Source of the DNA: Flavobacteriales bacterium 34_180_T64
GTDB lineage: Bacteria > Bacteroidota > Bacteroidia > Flavobacteriales > Flavobacteriaceae
Direction: 5' to 3'
Length of the DNA: 64,000 bases
NCBI GenBank assembly: GCA_002162765.1
Contig: MAAR01000004.1
Location: 248,001 to 312,000 of the forward strand
Notes under the pieces: model-generated
Database searches by the model: none
Told to the model about the DNA's origin: nothing
The model's input: only the letters and a program-made list of their open reading frames with translations
In this document: piece by piece, positions 41,994 to 51,521 of the stretch
Position numbering within the stretch: position 1 is the stretch's first letter
Layout: each line of letters begins with the position of its first letter
Position numbers and translations under genes: made by a program

Positions 41994-44108
41994 TTAATTT
42001 TTTATCGTAGTAGCAACTTTGGTTTTAATTCCATACGTCATTTTTAAATCATTCAAAACATTTAATGCTTCTTCCATATAGACATCTTGCGAAAGACTCT
42101 TATGCCATCGATCTCTTCTATCTAGTAATACAGAATCTTGTTCCATTAATTTTAATTCATATGGTAATGATTGAAATGATAAATTCGTCTGATAGTCTGA
42201 TATCTTATCAAAACGTTTAGCTTCTTTTTCACTTATTTTTAACGCCTCTTTATAGGCATCGTAATTCAACGAATATGAGTTCTTATCTCTAATTTTTTTA
42301 ATCCATTGGGCATTCGCATCAATTAGTTTTAATTGCTCATTTTTTGCCATCCTATCTTTACTTTTTTGAACTGTAGCCTCATAATCAAAATAATTATCCC
42401 ATAAAGAAAATTCAGCAGCATCGATTCTATCATAAGCTAATGGATTCTCTAAATTACGCTCTCCAAATTCAAGATAACTTCCTCTATTTGGCACTACAAC
42501 GTCACTTTTAACGCCTTCTAGTTGCACAGATCCTCCATCAATTCGATAGTATTTTTGAATGGTATATTTTACGGCTCCTAAATTTCCATTAGAATTATTT
42601 CTGACAAAACGATTAAGGTCAGAAAATGTTTGCACACTTCCTTTCCCGAAGGTTTGTTTACTACCAATTACAATTCCTCTTTTATAATCTTGCATTGCGG
42701 CTGCAACAATTTCTGAAGCAGATGCCGAATTTTCGTTTACCAAAATTACGAGTGGTCCATCCCAAACTATTGATTTATCTCTATCTTCATGAACTTCCTT
42801 TGGTTGACCTGTTGTTTTCACTTGTACAATTGGACCATTCTTTATAAATAATCCTGATAACTCAACAGCAGTATGTAAATACCCACCACCATTATTTCTT
42901 AAATCTACAACCAGACCTTCAATACCTTGTTCCTTCAATCGTTCAATTTCCCGCTTCACATCTGAGGATGCACTTCGTTTATTCTGGCCCTCTCTACTAT
43001 CATAAAAACCAGGCAGGTTTATCACTCCAAATGTTTTACCATCCTTTTCAACAGTTGTCGATTTAGCATAGGTTTCCTCTAACTCAACTATATCTCTAGT
43101 AATTGTAATTTCTTCAATAGATTTATCAACTTTTTTCAGCGTAAGGATCACTTTAGTTCCTTTTGGGCCTTTAATTAATTTGATAGCTTCATCTAATTTC
43201 ATTCCAACAATATTCACCGATTCCTCTTCATGTTCTTGTTTTACTTTGATAATTTGATCTCCAACTTCCAATTCTTTTTGTCTCCAGGCAGGGCCTCCAC
43301 TAATAATTTCACTTACAATTGTTGCTTCTCCTTTTGGTTGAAGCCTAGCTCCAATACCCTCAAACTTTCCAGACATTGCAACGTCAAAACGATCCTTATC
43401 TTCTGGAGCATAATAATTGGTATGAGGATCAGATTCTGACACCAGTGTATTTAAGAATACTGAAAACAAATCTTCGCGATCTCTATTATCGATATACACA
43501 AAAAGTTCGTCTAGGAATTCTAAGGTTTCCGCTCTCGCTTCTTTCTCCATATCAGCCATAGACATATTAGATACGTCGTCATTACGAGACATTAAATCAT
43601 TATAATTAGCTATGGTCGAAAACTTTAACTGATGCCTCCATCTGCTTTTCATTTCTTTTTTAGAATTGACATATGTCAAATCTTCATATTCGGTAGAATA
43701 CACTTCATTTATTGCAAAATCATAAGGTTTCGATAAGACCTCCTTATAAATTGCCTTTGATTCTTCTATTCTCTGTTTATAACGCTCATGAGTTAAATTA
43801 AAAAATGTTAAATCGAAAGCACTAATTTGATCATCGAGATCACGTTTGAAAGCTTCAAATTCCTTCATATCTGACGCGTGAAAGTAACGTTTATAAGGAT
43901 CTAATTGTTCCATATAATGCTCAAAAAAGGACTCAGAGAATTCATCGTTTAATTCTTGCGGACTAAAATGTCCTTGCTCTAAAACGTAACTCACTAATTG
44001 AATTAACAATTTATCTTTATCTGGATCTTCAAAAGTTTTATTAGTAAAGCTACAAGACGCAAATGCTAGCAGTAAAACCAATAGCAATAGTTTATAATTC
44101 CTTTTCAT
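41994..44108 (-). CDS. Carboxy-terminal processing protease (tail-specific protease, S41)
   Basis: About 704 residues, with an N-terminal signal that looks like a lipoprotein (LLLLVLLLAFASC). In order: an N-terminal helical domain with YMEQLDPYKRYFHASDMKEF (about 65-84); a PDZ domain with GKFEGIGARLQPKGEATIVS and GPAWRQKELEVGDQIIKV (about 250-300); the S41 core with NENSASASEIVAAAMQDYKR (Ser near 465, Lys about 25 residues later); and a C-terminal helical domain. This is the Prc/Tsp layout. It degrades or trims periplasmic proteins by their C-termini. The ATG at 44108 is preferred over those at 44111 and 44120. Confidence 0.93.
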   Translation of the reverse strand: MKRNYKLLLLVLLLAFASCSFTNKTFEDPDKDKLLIQLVSYVLEQGHFSPQELNDEFSESFFEHYMEQLDPYKRYFHASDMKEFEAFKRDLDDQISAFDLTFFNLTHERYKQRIEESKAIYKEVLSKPYDFAINEVYSTEYEDLTYVNSKKEMKSRWRHQLKFSTIANYNDLMSRNDDVSNMSMADMEKEARAETLEFLDELFVYIDNRDREDLFSVFLNTLVSESDPHTNYYAPEDKDRFDVAMSGKFEGIGARLQPKGEATIVSEIISGGPAWRQKELEVGDQIIKVKQEHEEESVNIVGMKLDEAIKLIKGPKGTKVILTLKKVDKSIEEITITRDIVELEETYAKSTTVEKDGKTFGVINLPGFYDSREGQNKRSASSDVKREIERLKEQGIEGLVVDLRNNGGGYLHTAVELSGLFIKNGPIVQVKTTGQPKEVHEDRDKSIVWDGPLVILVNENSASASEIVAAAMQDYKRGIVIGSKQTFGKGSVQTFSDLNRFVRNNSNGNLGAVKYTIQKYYRIDGGSVQLEGVKSDVVVPNRGSYLEFGERNLENPLAYDRIDAAEFSLWDNYFDYEATVQKSKDRMAKNEQLKLIDANAQWIKKIRDKNSYSLNYDAYKEALKISEKEAKRFDKISDYQTNLSFQSLPYELKLMEQDSVLLDRRDRWHKSLSQDVYMEEALNVLNDLKMTYGIKTKVATTIKN

Positions 44109-44254
44109 CATATCTCTCATATTTTATTTTTCACTAAAATAAATGAAAAAATCATGCCAATAAACTGAAATGCTACTAATTTTTTGTTAAAGCTAATATT
44201 CATCCGTTTTAAAAGGTAATTTGTGTATTTTAGTAGTCTCAAAAACGAGTTCAA

Positions 44255-45031
44255 ATGACAGAAAAACCTTTAATTTTAGTAACTAATGATGATGGCATTA
44301 CGGCGCCTGGCATAAGAGCTTTAATTGAGGTCATGAATGAGATTGGAGATGTGGTTGTGGTTGCTCCTGACAGCCCTCAAAGTGGAATGGGTCATGCCAT
44401 TACTATAAATTCTACACTCTTTGTAGAACAATTAAAGGTAGATGATGGTAAACAAAAAGAATACAGCTGTTCTGGTACGCCGGCAGATTGTGTTAAAATT
44501 GCCGTAAACCAAATTTTAAAAAGAAAACCAGATTTATGTGTTTCAGGCATTAATCACGGCTCTAATTCATCAATAAATGTGATCTATTCTGGCACTATGA
44601 GTGCTGCTGTAGAAGCTGGGATTGAAGGCATTCCAGCCATCGGGTTCTCCTTATTAGATTATAATTATAATGCAGATTTCGAAGCTGCAAAAATATACGT
44701 GAAACGCATTACAGAAAATGTTCTTAGCAATGGACTTTCTGATGATGTTGTGCTGAATGTAAATATCCCTAATCTTTCCAAATCAGATATTAATGGTATC
44801 AAAATTTGCAGACAAGCTAAAGGAAATTGGAAGGAAGATTTTGACAAACGAATGACCCCTCAAGGGCGAGATTATTACTGGTTAACTGGTAAATTTGTTA
44901 ATTTAGATAAAGGTGAAGACACTGATGAATGGGCATTAGAGCATGGATTTGTATCTGTGGTTCCGATACATTTTGATCTCACAGCACATCATTGTATACA
45001 AAACTTAAATACTTGGAATTTGAATGATTAA
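44255..45031 (+). CDS. surE: 5'/3'-nucleotidase SurE
   Basis: A 258-residue metal-dependent phosphatase acting on nucleoside monophosphates. The metal-binding start is LVTNDDGITAPGI (8-20), followed by VVVAPDSPQSGMGHAIT (about 33-49, with the conserved Ser), SCSGTPADCVKIAVNQIL (about 70-87) and CVSGINHGSNSSINVIYSGT (about 95-114). Length is normal. It begins a plus-strand group through comEC; the next gene overlaps its end by eight bases. Confidence 0.97.
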   Translation: MTEKPLILVTNDDGITAPGIRALIEVMNEIGDVVVVAPDSPQSGMGHAITINSTLFVEQLKVDDGKQKEYSCSGTPADCVKIAVNQILKRKPDLCVSGINHGSNSSINVIYSGTMSAAVEAGIEGIPAIGFSLLDYNYNADFEAAKIYVKRITENVLSNGLSDDVVLNVNIPNLSKSDINGIKICRQAKGNWKEDFDKRMTPQGRDYYWLTGKFVNLDKGEDTDEWALEHGFVSVVPIHFDLTAHHCIQNLNTWNLND

Positions 45032-45308
45032 AAGAGAAGTAGGCATAGGGCTTTTAGTAGGAATTGTTGCCAATATCATTGGTTTATTTTTAGCGATTCA
45101 ATTTTTGGGTAACGGTGAAGGCGTAGAAGCTACAATACAGCAATCAATTGTTGAAGGCTTTTTTAGTAAACTTGTAAGCATAGGAGCCATACTTAATTTG
45201 GTTGCGTTTTTTATCTTTATTAAAAAGAAACAAGATTATAGAGCTAGAGGTGTACTTTTAGCAACAGTAATAATTGCAGTATTTACATTTGCCGTTAAAT
45301 TTTTATAG
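45024..45308 (+). CDS. Small conserved-looking membrane protein
   Basis: A 94-residue protein with three hydrophobic segments (about 7-26, 46-66 and 75-93) separated by short charged loops. I know of no function. It overlaps surE by eight bases and ends seven bases before lpxB, so it is translated as part of the operon. Its basic residues cluster in KKKQDYRARG, the probable cytoplasmic loop. Confidence 0.75.
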   Translation: MIKREVGIGLLVGIVANIIGLFLAIQFLGNGEGVEATIQQSIVEGFFSKLVSIGAILNLVAFFIFIKKKQDYRARGVLLATVIIAVFTFAVKFL

Positions 45309-45315
45309 GATATTC

Positions 45316-46434
45316 ATGAAGTATTATATCATTGCTGGAGAAGCCTCAGGAGATCTACATGGTTCCAATTTAATGAAAGCATTACAAAGACTTGATGTCA
45401 ATGCAGAATTTAGATTTTGGGGCGGAGACTTAATGCAGCAAGTTGGTGGAACTCTTGTTAAACATTATAGAGACTTGGCGTTTATGGGATTTGCCGAAGT
45501 CCTCATGAATATTAGAACTATTACTAAAAATTTAAGTTTCTGTAGGGAAGACATCGAAACCTATCATCCTGATACCATTATTTTTATCGACTACCCTGGA
45601 TTTAATTTGCGTATAGCTAAATGGGCTAAGCAAAAAGGATTTCAAACGCAGTATTATATTTCACCACAAATATGGGCTTGGAAGGAAAACAGAATTAAGG
45701 ATATTAAACATGACATCGATAAAATGTATGTCATTTTACCATTCGAAAAAGAATTTTATGAAGATAAACATCAATATCCAGTTGCCTTTGTAGGTCATCC
45801 TCTTATTGACGCTATTTCAGACCGACCACAGGTTAGTGAATATGACTTTAGAGCCAAACATGGTTTAACAGATAAGCCAATTATTGCGCTATTACCAGGA
45901 AGTCGAAAGCAAGAAATTAAGAAAATGCTTTCCATTATGCTAAGTGTTGTTAACGATTTCAAAGCCTATCAATTTGTAATTGCCGGAGCTCCAAGCCAGG
46001 AATTGAGTTTTTATAATACGTTCATAAAAAATTCAAACGTATCTTTTGTAAGTAATGAAACATACGATTTACTTAGTGTTTCAACTGCTGCATTGGTTAC
46101 TTCAGGCACTGCTACATTAGAAACGGCCTTATTTAAAGTGCCTCAGGTGGTTTGTTATAAAGGTAGTTGGGTATCGTATCAAATTGGAAAGCGACTCGTG
46201 AAATTGGATTATATTTCGTTAGTGAATTTAATAATGAACGCTGAAGTAGTTACTGAATTGATTCAAAATAAGTTCAATAAAAATACCTTAAAAAAAGAAC
46301 TTCAGAATATATTAGATGATGCTGAGCGTATTAAATTTTTCATTAATTATTACGAATTAGAAAAGAAACTTGGAGGCAAAGGCGCCAGTGAGAAAACTGC
46401 CAAATTGATTATAGAATCTGTTAAACAGCGCTAA
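45316..46434 (+). CDS. lpxB: Lipid-A-disaccharide synthase
   Basis: A 372-residue GT19 glycosyltransferase that joins UDP-diacylglucosamine and lipid X to make the lipid A disaccharide at the inner membrane. The start GEASGDLHGSNLM (7-19), WGGDLMQQVGG (about 37-47), YISPQIWAWKENRIK (about 115-129) and LLPGSRKQEIKKML (about 194-207) are family signatures. The ATG at 45316 gives the standard MKYYIIAGEASGD start. The upstream in-frame ATG at 45274 lies within the previous gene and was not used. Confidence 0.96.
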   Translation: MKYYIIAGEASGDLHGSNLMKALQRLDVNAEFRFWGGDLMQQVGGTLVKHYRDLAFMGFAEVLMNIRTITKNLSFCREDIETYHPDTIIFIDYPGFNLRIAKWAKQKGFQTQYYISPQIWAWKENRIKDIKHDIDKMYVILPFEKEFYEDKHQYPVAFVGHPLIDAISDRPQVSEYDFRAKHGLTDKPIIALLPGSRKQEIKKMLSIMLSVVNDFKAYQFVIAGAPSQELSFYNTFIKNSNVSFVSNETYDLLSVSTAALVTSGTATLETALFKVPQVVCYKGSWVSYQIGKRLVKLDYISLVNLIMNAEVVTELIQNKFNKNTLKKELQNILDDAERIKFFINYYELEKKLGGKGASEKTAKLIIESVKQR

Positions 46435-46438
46435 ATCA

Positions 46439-46951
46439 ATGAAAAAAATCGCCTTAATCCTACTGTTAAGTATTAGTCTTGTAAATTGCAAATCTTCAAA
46501 ATCTACAAAGTCCGTTAAAAAACCCAGGACAACAAAAACGACAATACATTCACCAAAAAAAGTAAATTCAAAAACGAATAACATCATTGATTATGCATTG
46601 CAATTTGAAGGTGTAAAATATCGGTATGGCGGCACTACTAAAAAAGGAATGGATTGTTCTGGACTTGTAATAACCGCTTTCAAAAGTGAAGCAATAAATT
46701 TACCACGAACAACTAGAGACCAAGTGTTAAGTGGTAATTGGATTGACCTCCATGATGTTCAAAAAGGGGATCTGTTATTTTTTGCCACAAAAAAGAATAG
46801 TAGAAGCGTAAATCATGTTGGCATTGTAACGGTCTCCCGATCTGGTTATGTTGAATTTATTCATTCTACGACTAGCAAGGGCGTTATTGTTTCAAACTTA
46901 GCCGAGCGTTATTGGTATTTAGCGTTTGTGCAAGCAAGGCGTATTTTGTAG
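46439..46951 (+). CDS. NlpC/P60 family lipoprotein (peptidoglycan endopeptidase)
   Basis: A 170-residue lipoprotein. The signal (LILLLSISLV) ends at NC with Cys 17 as lipid anchor, then a Lys/Ser/Thr-rich linker to about residue 48. The C40 catalytic domain has Cys73 in MDCSGLV, His126 in VNHVGIV and His142 in EFIHSTTSKG, the complete triad. Members cut the D-Glu to DAP bond in peptidoglycan stems, as in E. coli Spr/MepS. The gap to lpxB is four bases, which places it in the surE operon. Confidence 0.93.
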   Translation: MKKIALILLLSISLVNCKSSKSTKSVKKPRTTKTTIHSPKKVNSKTNNIIDYALQFEGVKYRYGGTTKKGMDCSGLVITAFKSEAINLPRTTRDQVLSGNWIDLHDVQKGDLLFFATKKNSRSVNHVGIVTVSRSGYVEFIHSTTSKGVIVSNLAERYWYLAFVQARRIL

Positions 46952-46994
46952 ATTATTTACTTTATAATCATAGAATATTTACTATATTTAAGGT

Positions 46995-49034
46995 GTGAAA
47001 ATCTTTGATTTTAGTATAATAAAGCTTACGATTTGTCTGGTAATTGGCATTATTACAGCACATATCTCCAACATAACTCTTAGTTGTATTTTCATCATTG
47101 CAAGTTTTTTAATTCTATTAGTATTTCTCTTATTTTTATTCGCCAGAAATCAATTTAATAAAACCATTTGGTACGGATTAGCTGTATTTACAACAATGTC
47201 CGTAATTGGTATATTGATTTATAATCTTCATGACCAAAAAAACTTCAAAGGTCATTATTTAAAAAACGAAAACATAAGGATAGAGCAAACCAATTTTATG
47301 ACTATTAAAGTCAAAGAATTGCTCAAGCCAAATTCATATAACACCAAATACATCGTTGAAATTATAAAAATCAATAGCGAATACTTAACGGGAAAACTGC
47401 TATTAAATGTTAAACATGACAGTTTACAAAACCCTTATGAAATAGACGACATCCTTCTAACCAAAGTGAAGTTTACCAATATAAATCCTCCTTTAAATCC
47501 CAATCAATTTGATTACCAACATTATTTAGAAAAGAAATATATCTACCATCAAATTCACACTAATAATCAATCCATTTACACCATTAGTTCTTCGAAGAAC
47601 AGCATTTTTGGCTGGGCAGGAGCACTTCGTGACCATATTAATAAAAAACTACTATCACACAATTTAAAGCCTGATGTTCTCGCAATTATTAACGCTCTAA
47701 TATTAGGTCAGAGACAGGGTCTTAGTAAAGAAATCTATAGTGATTATGTAAATGCTGGTGCCATTCACATACTTGCTGTTTCCGGACTCCATGTTGGTCT
47801 TATATTATTAATTTTAAATAAACTATTTTCTCCAATCTCGTATCTTAAACATGGTAGAATTTTAAAGGTTTTCATAATACTTATCCTATTATGGGGTTTT
47901 GCGGTAATTGCCGGCTTATCAGCCTCAGTAACAAGAGCCGTAACCATGTTTAGTATTGTTGCTATTGCAATGCATTTAAAACGACCCACAAATATTTACA
48001 ATACACTGGCCGTCTCCATGTTCATATTGCTCTTATTTAAACCCTTGTTTTTATTTGACATTGGATTTCAATTGAGCTATTTAGCGGTTATTTCTATTGT
48101 AACTATTCATCCCTTACTTTATAAATTATGGCGACCAAAATGGAAAACAACAACCCATTTATGGCAAATTTTCACTGTATCTATTGCTGCACAATTTGGA
48201 GTCGTACCAATTAGTCTGTATTATTTTCATCAATTCCCAGGACTATTCTTAATATCAAATATGATATTACTTCCATTTCTAGGTCTCATTCTTGGATTGG
48301 GAATATTAATAATTGTTTTGGCAGTTTTTAATGCCCTACCTGCGCAAATAGCGCATACTTACGAAAGCATTATATCCACGATGAACTTAATTATAAGTTG
48401 GATTTCTAAGCAGGAAACATTTCTATTTAAAGACATTTCATTCAATATATATCATGTTTTTGCAACCTATATTATACTGATTATTATTTTAAAATTTTTT
48501 TATAAACGCAATTATCAAAACATGAAGCTTTTATTAATGTCAGTAATGATTCTTCAAGTTGCATTAATCATACAAAAATTTGAAACTAATAATCGTGAGT
48601 TTCTTATATTCAATAAAAGTAGATACAGCATTTTGGGACATAAAATTAATTCGACATTACATGTTTCACATACAATGGATAGTTCTAAACTTAATACTGA
48701 AACTATTATTAAGAATTACCGCATACAGAACTTTATTAAAACTTTAGAATTAGAGGAATTGGAATCTGTTTATACATTTAATGATAAAACCTTATTGATA
48801 ATTGATAGTCTCGGTATTTACAATGTCATGTATTTCAGACCAAATTATATCCTATTGAAAGATTCTCCGAAGCTAAATTTAACCCGTTTAATTGACTCCA
48901 TCAAGCCTCAATTAATTATAGCAGACGGAAGTAATTACAAATCTTATGTCCAACGCTGGAAATCGACCTGTGAAACGAAAAAAATCCCTTTTCATTATAC
49001 CTATGAAAAGGGAGCTTATATTTATCAATATTAA
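46995..49034 (+). CDS. comEC: ComEC/Rec2 family DNA uptake channel protein
   Basis: A 679-residue polytopic membrane protein. N-terminal helices are followed by a DUF4131-like soluble region (about 75-200) and the Competence domain (about 235-510), which begins LILGQRQGLSKEIYSDYVNA and includes HILAVSGLHVGLI. The C-terminal 150 residues occupy the place of the metallo-beta-lactamase domain of Bacillus ComEC but lack any HxHxDH metal site. The start is a GTG at 46995, and no nearby ATG suits. ComEC carries single-stranded DNA across the inner membrane in natural transformation. Confidence 0.9.
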   Translation: MKIFDFSIIKLTICLVIGIITAHISNITLSCIFIIASFLILLVFLLFLFARNQFNKTIWYGLAVFTTMSVIGILIYNLHDQKNFKGHYLKNENIRIEQTNFMTIKVKELLKPNSYNTKYIVEIIKINSEYLTGKLLLNVKHDSLQNPYEIDDILLTKVKFTNINPPLNPNQFDYQHYLEKKYIYHQIHTNNQSIYTISSSKNSIFGWAGALRDHINKKLLSHNLKPDVLAIINALILGQRQGLSKEIYSDYVNAGAIHILAVSGLHVGLILLILNKLFSPISYLKHGRILKVFIILILLWGFAVIAGLSASVTRAVTMFSIVAIAMHLKRPTNIYNTLAVSMFILLLFKPLFLFDIGFQLSYLAVISIVTIHPLLYKLWRPKWKTTTHLWQIFTVSIAAQFGVVPISLYYFHQFPGLFLISNMILLPFLGLILGLGILIIVLAVFNALPAQIAHTYESIISTMNLIISWISKQETFLFKDISFNIYHVFATYIILIIILKFFYKRNYQNMKLLLMSVMILQVALIIQKFETNNREFLIFNKSRYSILGHKINSTLHVSHTMDSSKLNTETIIKNYRIQNFIKTLELEELESVYTFNDKTLLIIDSLGIYNVMYFRPNYILLKDSPKLNLTRLIDSIKPQLIIADGSNYKSYVQRWKSTCETKKIPFHYTYEKGAYIYQY

Positions 49035-49039
49035 TACTT

Positions 49040-49588
49040 CTACCCTTTAAATTCAGGTACAAAAGCATTATAGTAATCATTAAAATGATCTTGAGACGTC
49101 ATTTCCTTATACTTATCACTTTTAAATAATTTCAAGTACAATTCTATTTGTTGTGGTTTTTGATACCCTCTTACAGGTGAAATAATATTTGCTTCTTCGT
49201 CAAAAAACACGATGGTTGGATAAGCACTAACTTTCAGAGCTCTTGTAAGTTCATGGACACCATTTCTCCTATTTGCTAAATCTGGGTTATAGTTCGGATT
49301 GCTATACGTAGTAGCCATATATTTCACTACATCATTCCCTTCAGCATTAAACTTAACCGCATAATAATTAGCATTAACAAATTTCACCACATCTGGGTTA
49401 TGAAACGTGTTTTTATCTAACATTTTACATGGACCACACCAATTGGTGTACACATCCATCATTATCTTCTTAGGGTTTTTCTTTTGTAATTCTAAAGCCT
49501 CTTCAAAGGTGACCCAATTAATTTCTTGTGCCATGCTACTAACCGAAGTCAAAAGCGCTAAAAGCACTATATATCCTATTTTTTTCAT
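49040..49588 (-). CDS. Periplasmic thioredoxin-like protein
   Basis: A 182-residue protein from the ATG at 49588, with a signal peptide (IVLLALLTSVSSMAQ) and a thioredoxin domain with the active site WCGPC at residues 50-54. After the active site there is KMLDKNTFHNPDVVKFVNAN, and a cis-Pro in VSAYPTIVFFD. It resembles the thioredoxin-like DUF255/TlpA-type oxidoreductases of the Bacteroidota envelope. The partner is unknown. A longer reading to 49648 adds residues with no signal character. It is 38 bases downstream of a terminator, so it is probably separate from the transporters. Confidence 0.88.
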   Translation of the reverse strand: MKKIGYIVLLALLTSVSSMAQEINWVTFEEALELQKKNPKKIMMDVYTNWCGPCKMLDKNTFHNPDVVKFVNANYYAVKFNAEGNDVVKYMATTYSNPNYNPDLANRRNGVHELTRALKVSAYPTIVFFDEEANIISPVRGYQKPQQIELYLKLFKSDKYKEMTSQDHFNDYYNAFVPEFKG

Positions 49589-49625
49589 AATATCATTTGT
49601 TGCAATAGTTATTCCTAACTTACAA

Positions 49626-49651
49626 AAAATGCTCCAAGAATGGAGCATTTT
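49626..49651 (-). terminator. Terminator after the first POT transporter gene
   Basis: Stem AAAATGCTCCA / TGGAGCATTTT with loop AGAA, and TTTTTTG continuing on the minus strand. Confidence 0.82.
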
Positions 49652-49676
49652 GCGTTTATTTTAACAATATATTCGA

Positions 49677-51467
49677 TTATCGAACACCATGCATCAATTT
49701 TTTAAGGAGTGGATTCAATAACATTGACACTACACCAACGGCTATAGGCACTAATGTAAATATCAAAAAGAAGGTACTTAAAGAATACTCTTCTGTTATT
49801 TTATCAATCATTCCACCCATGGTTCCTGCAGCTTTTTGACCTATTGCAATAGCTAGATACCAAATACCAAACATAAACCCGATCATTCTACCTGGCACTA
49901 ATTTACTCAAATAAGACAACCCAACTGGTGACAAACACAATTCTCCCATCGTATGAAGAAGATAAGCTAAAATTAAAAATATCATACTAACCGATGCAGT
50001 TTTAGCTCCTGGTGCAATTCCCAAAGTTCCAAAAACTAAAATCCCAAATCCTAATCCTAATAATATCAACCCTATTCCGTATTTCATCGCAGCACTAGGA
50101 TTATATTTACTCTCCCACCATTTTGAAAATAATGGTGCTAATGTAATAATGAAGAATGAATTCAAAATCCCAAACCATGACGCACCAACTTCGGTTGAAT
50201 CCTTGCTAAACTCATTGTTTATTTTATAAAACACTATATACCAAAGAAAAGCAAATGTAATTCCTAAAATAATGTTTGAATACGGTATTTTAGAATAGGT
50301 TTTTTTGAATAGTAAATACAGAACCCAAGTAATAATTGCCAAGGGCACCACTGTTAAAATAAGATCAATAATTTTAAATACAAGTGCTGAATTTCCAGAT
50401 AAAGCACGTGCTGTATAATCTCTAGCAAATAAAGTCATAGATCCTAAAGATTGTTCAAAAGCGGCAAAGAAAAACACCGTAAATAATCCGAATATTGAAA
50501 CTGCGAATATTTTATCTCTAACCACTGGTGTATATCTTAATATTCTGGAGATAATTAAATATAAAAATAAAACCAATGCTAATAACACAGTGGCACTTGA
50601 ACCATCAAGACCACCAATTTCAAAATTCAATATATTAATATTCGCAATTTTAGATAAAGGGTCATTGAACAAGTACAACACACCACCAATAGCAGACAAA
50701 ACGATTAATATTTTATCGATACTGGTAAACGGGTTCAATTTTTCTTTCTTCTCTTCAGTGTCTTTACTTACTTCAATTGGAGCCTCTTCATTTATATTTT
50801 GAGGTAACTCGACCTCATGTACTTTAGAAGGTCTCTCTCCTATGCTTCCAAATAAGTCTTTAGCTAACCAAAACTGTAGCATTCCTAAGAACATAAAGAT
50901 TCCGGCAAGGCCAAAACCATAGCTCCATCCAACGTTTTCAGCTAAATAACCACATAACATCATTCCAAAAAAGGCACCTGCATTTACGCCCATATAAAAT
51001 ATAGTATAGGCACCATCTTTTTTAGACTCTTTGCCTTTGTACATCGTTGAAATCATAGATGTAATATTCGGCTTAAAAAAACCTGTTCCAATAACCAATA
51101 AGGCTAACCCTAAATAAAGAGACCAGGTTGTTTCAAATACCATTGCCGCATGACCAAGCATCATAATAAAACACCCAATAATTACAGCCCATTTATACCC
51201 AGTAATTTTATCGGCAACATAACCTCCAACAATTGGTGTTAAGTATAGCAACGACGAATAGGTACCGATAAGTGCTAAAGCATTCTCTCTTGACCAATCC
51301 CATCCTGGATTATCACTCAAAAATGGTGCTGTTAAAAAGAGCACCAAAAGAATTTTCATTCCATAAAATGAAAAACGCTCCCACATTTCTGTAAAGAACA
51401 ACACAAACAAGCCAGCTGGATGCCCAATTACCTTGTCTTTAAATAGATTTTCAATATCAGTATTCAT
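49677..51467 (-). CDS. POT family peptide transporter (596 residues)
   Basis: A proton-coupled oligopeptide transporter of the major facilitator superfamily. The proton-coupling motif EMWERFSFYGMK (about 27-38), FFKPNITSMISTMY (about 130-143), KKDGAYTIFYMGVNAGAFFG (about 149-168) and the FYWxxF-like region are present. Between helices 6 and 7 there is an insertion (about 215-250) rich in Glu and Lys. It is paralogous to the gene directly upstream (51522-53087); a hairpin between them suggests partial termination. Substrates are di- and tripeptides by family. Confidence 0.92.
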   Translation of the reverse strand: MNTDIENLFKDKVIGHPAGLFVLFFTEMWERFSFYGMKILLVLFLTAPFLSDNPGWDWSRENALALIGTYSSLLYLTPIVGGYVADKITGYKWAVIIGCFIMMLGHAAMVFETTWSLYLGLALLVIGTGFFKPNITSMISTMYKGKESKKDGAYTIFYMGVNAGAFFGMMLCGYLAENVGWSYGFGLAGIFMFLGMLQFWLAKDLFGSIGERPSKVHEVELPQNINEEAPIEVSKDTEEKKEKLNPFTSIDKILIVLSAIGGVLYLFNDPLSKIANINILNFEIGGLDGSSATVLLALVLFLYLIISRILRYTPVVRDKIFAVSIFGLFTVFFFAAFEQSLGSMTLFARDYTARALSGNSALVFKIIDLILTVVPLAIITWVLYLLFKKTYSKIPYSNIILGITFAFLWYIVFYKINNEFSKDSTEVGASWFGILNSFFIITLAPLFSKWWESKYNPSAAMKYGIGLILLGLGFGILVFGTLGIAPGAKTASVSMIFLILAYLLHTMGELCLSPVGLSYLSKLVPGRMIGFMFGIWYLAIAIGQKAAGTMGGMIDKITEEYSLSTFFLIFTLVPIAVGVVSMLLNPLLKKLMHGVR

Positions 51468-51496
51468 AAAAAAGAATGTTTATAATTATAAGAAAG

Positions 51497-51516
51497 AAAC
51501 CCTCAAATGAGGGTTT
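51497..51516 (-). terminator. Weak terminator between the two POT transporter genes
   Basis: Perfect palindrome AAACCCTCAAATGAGGGTTT. The downstream T run on the minus strand is interrupted (CTTTCTT). Confidence 0.6.
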
Positions 51517-51521
51517 ATATA

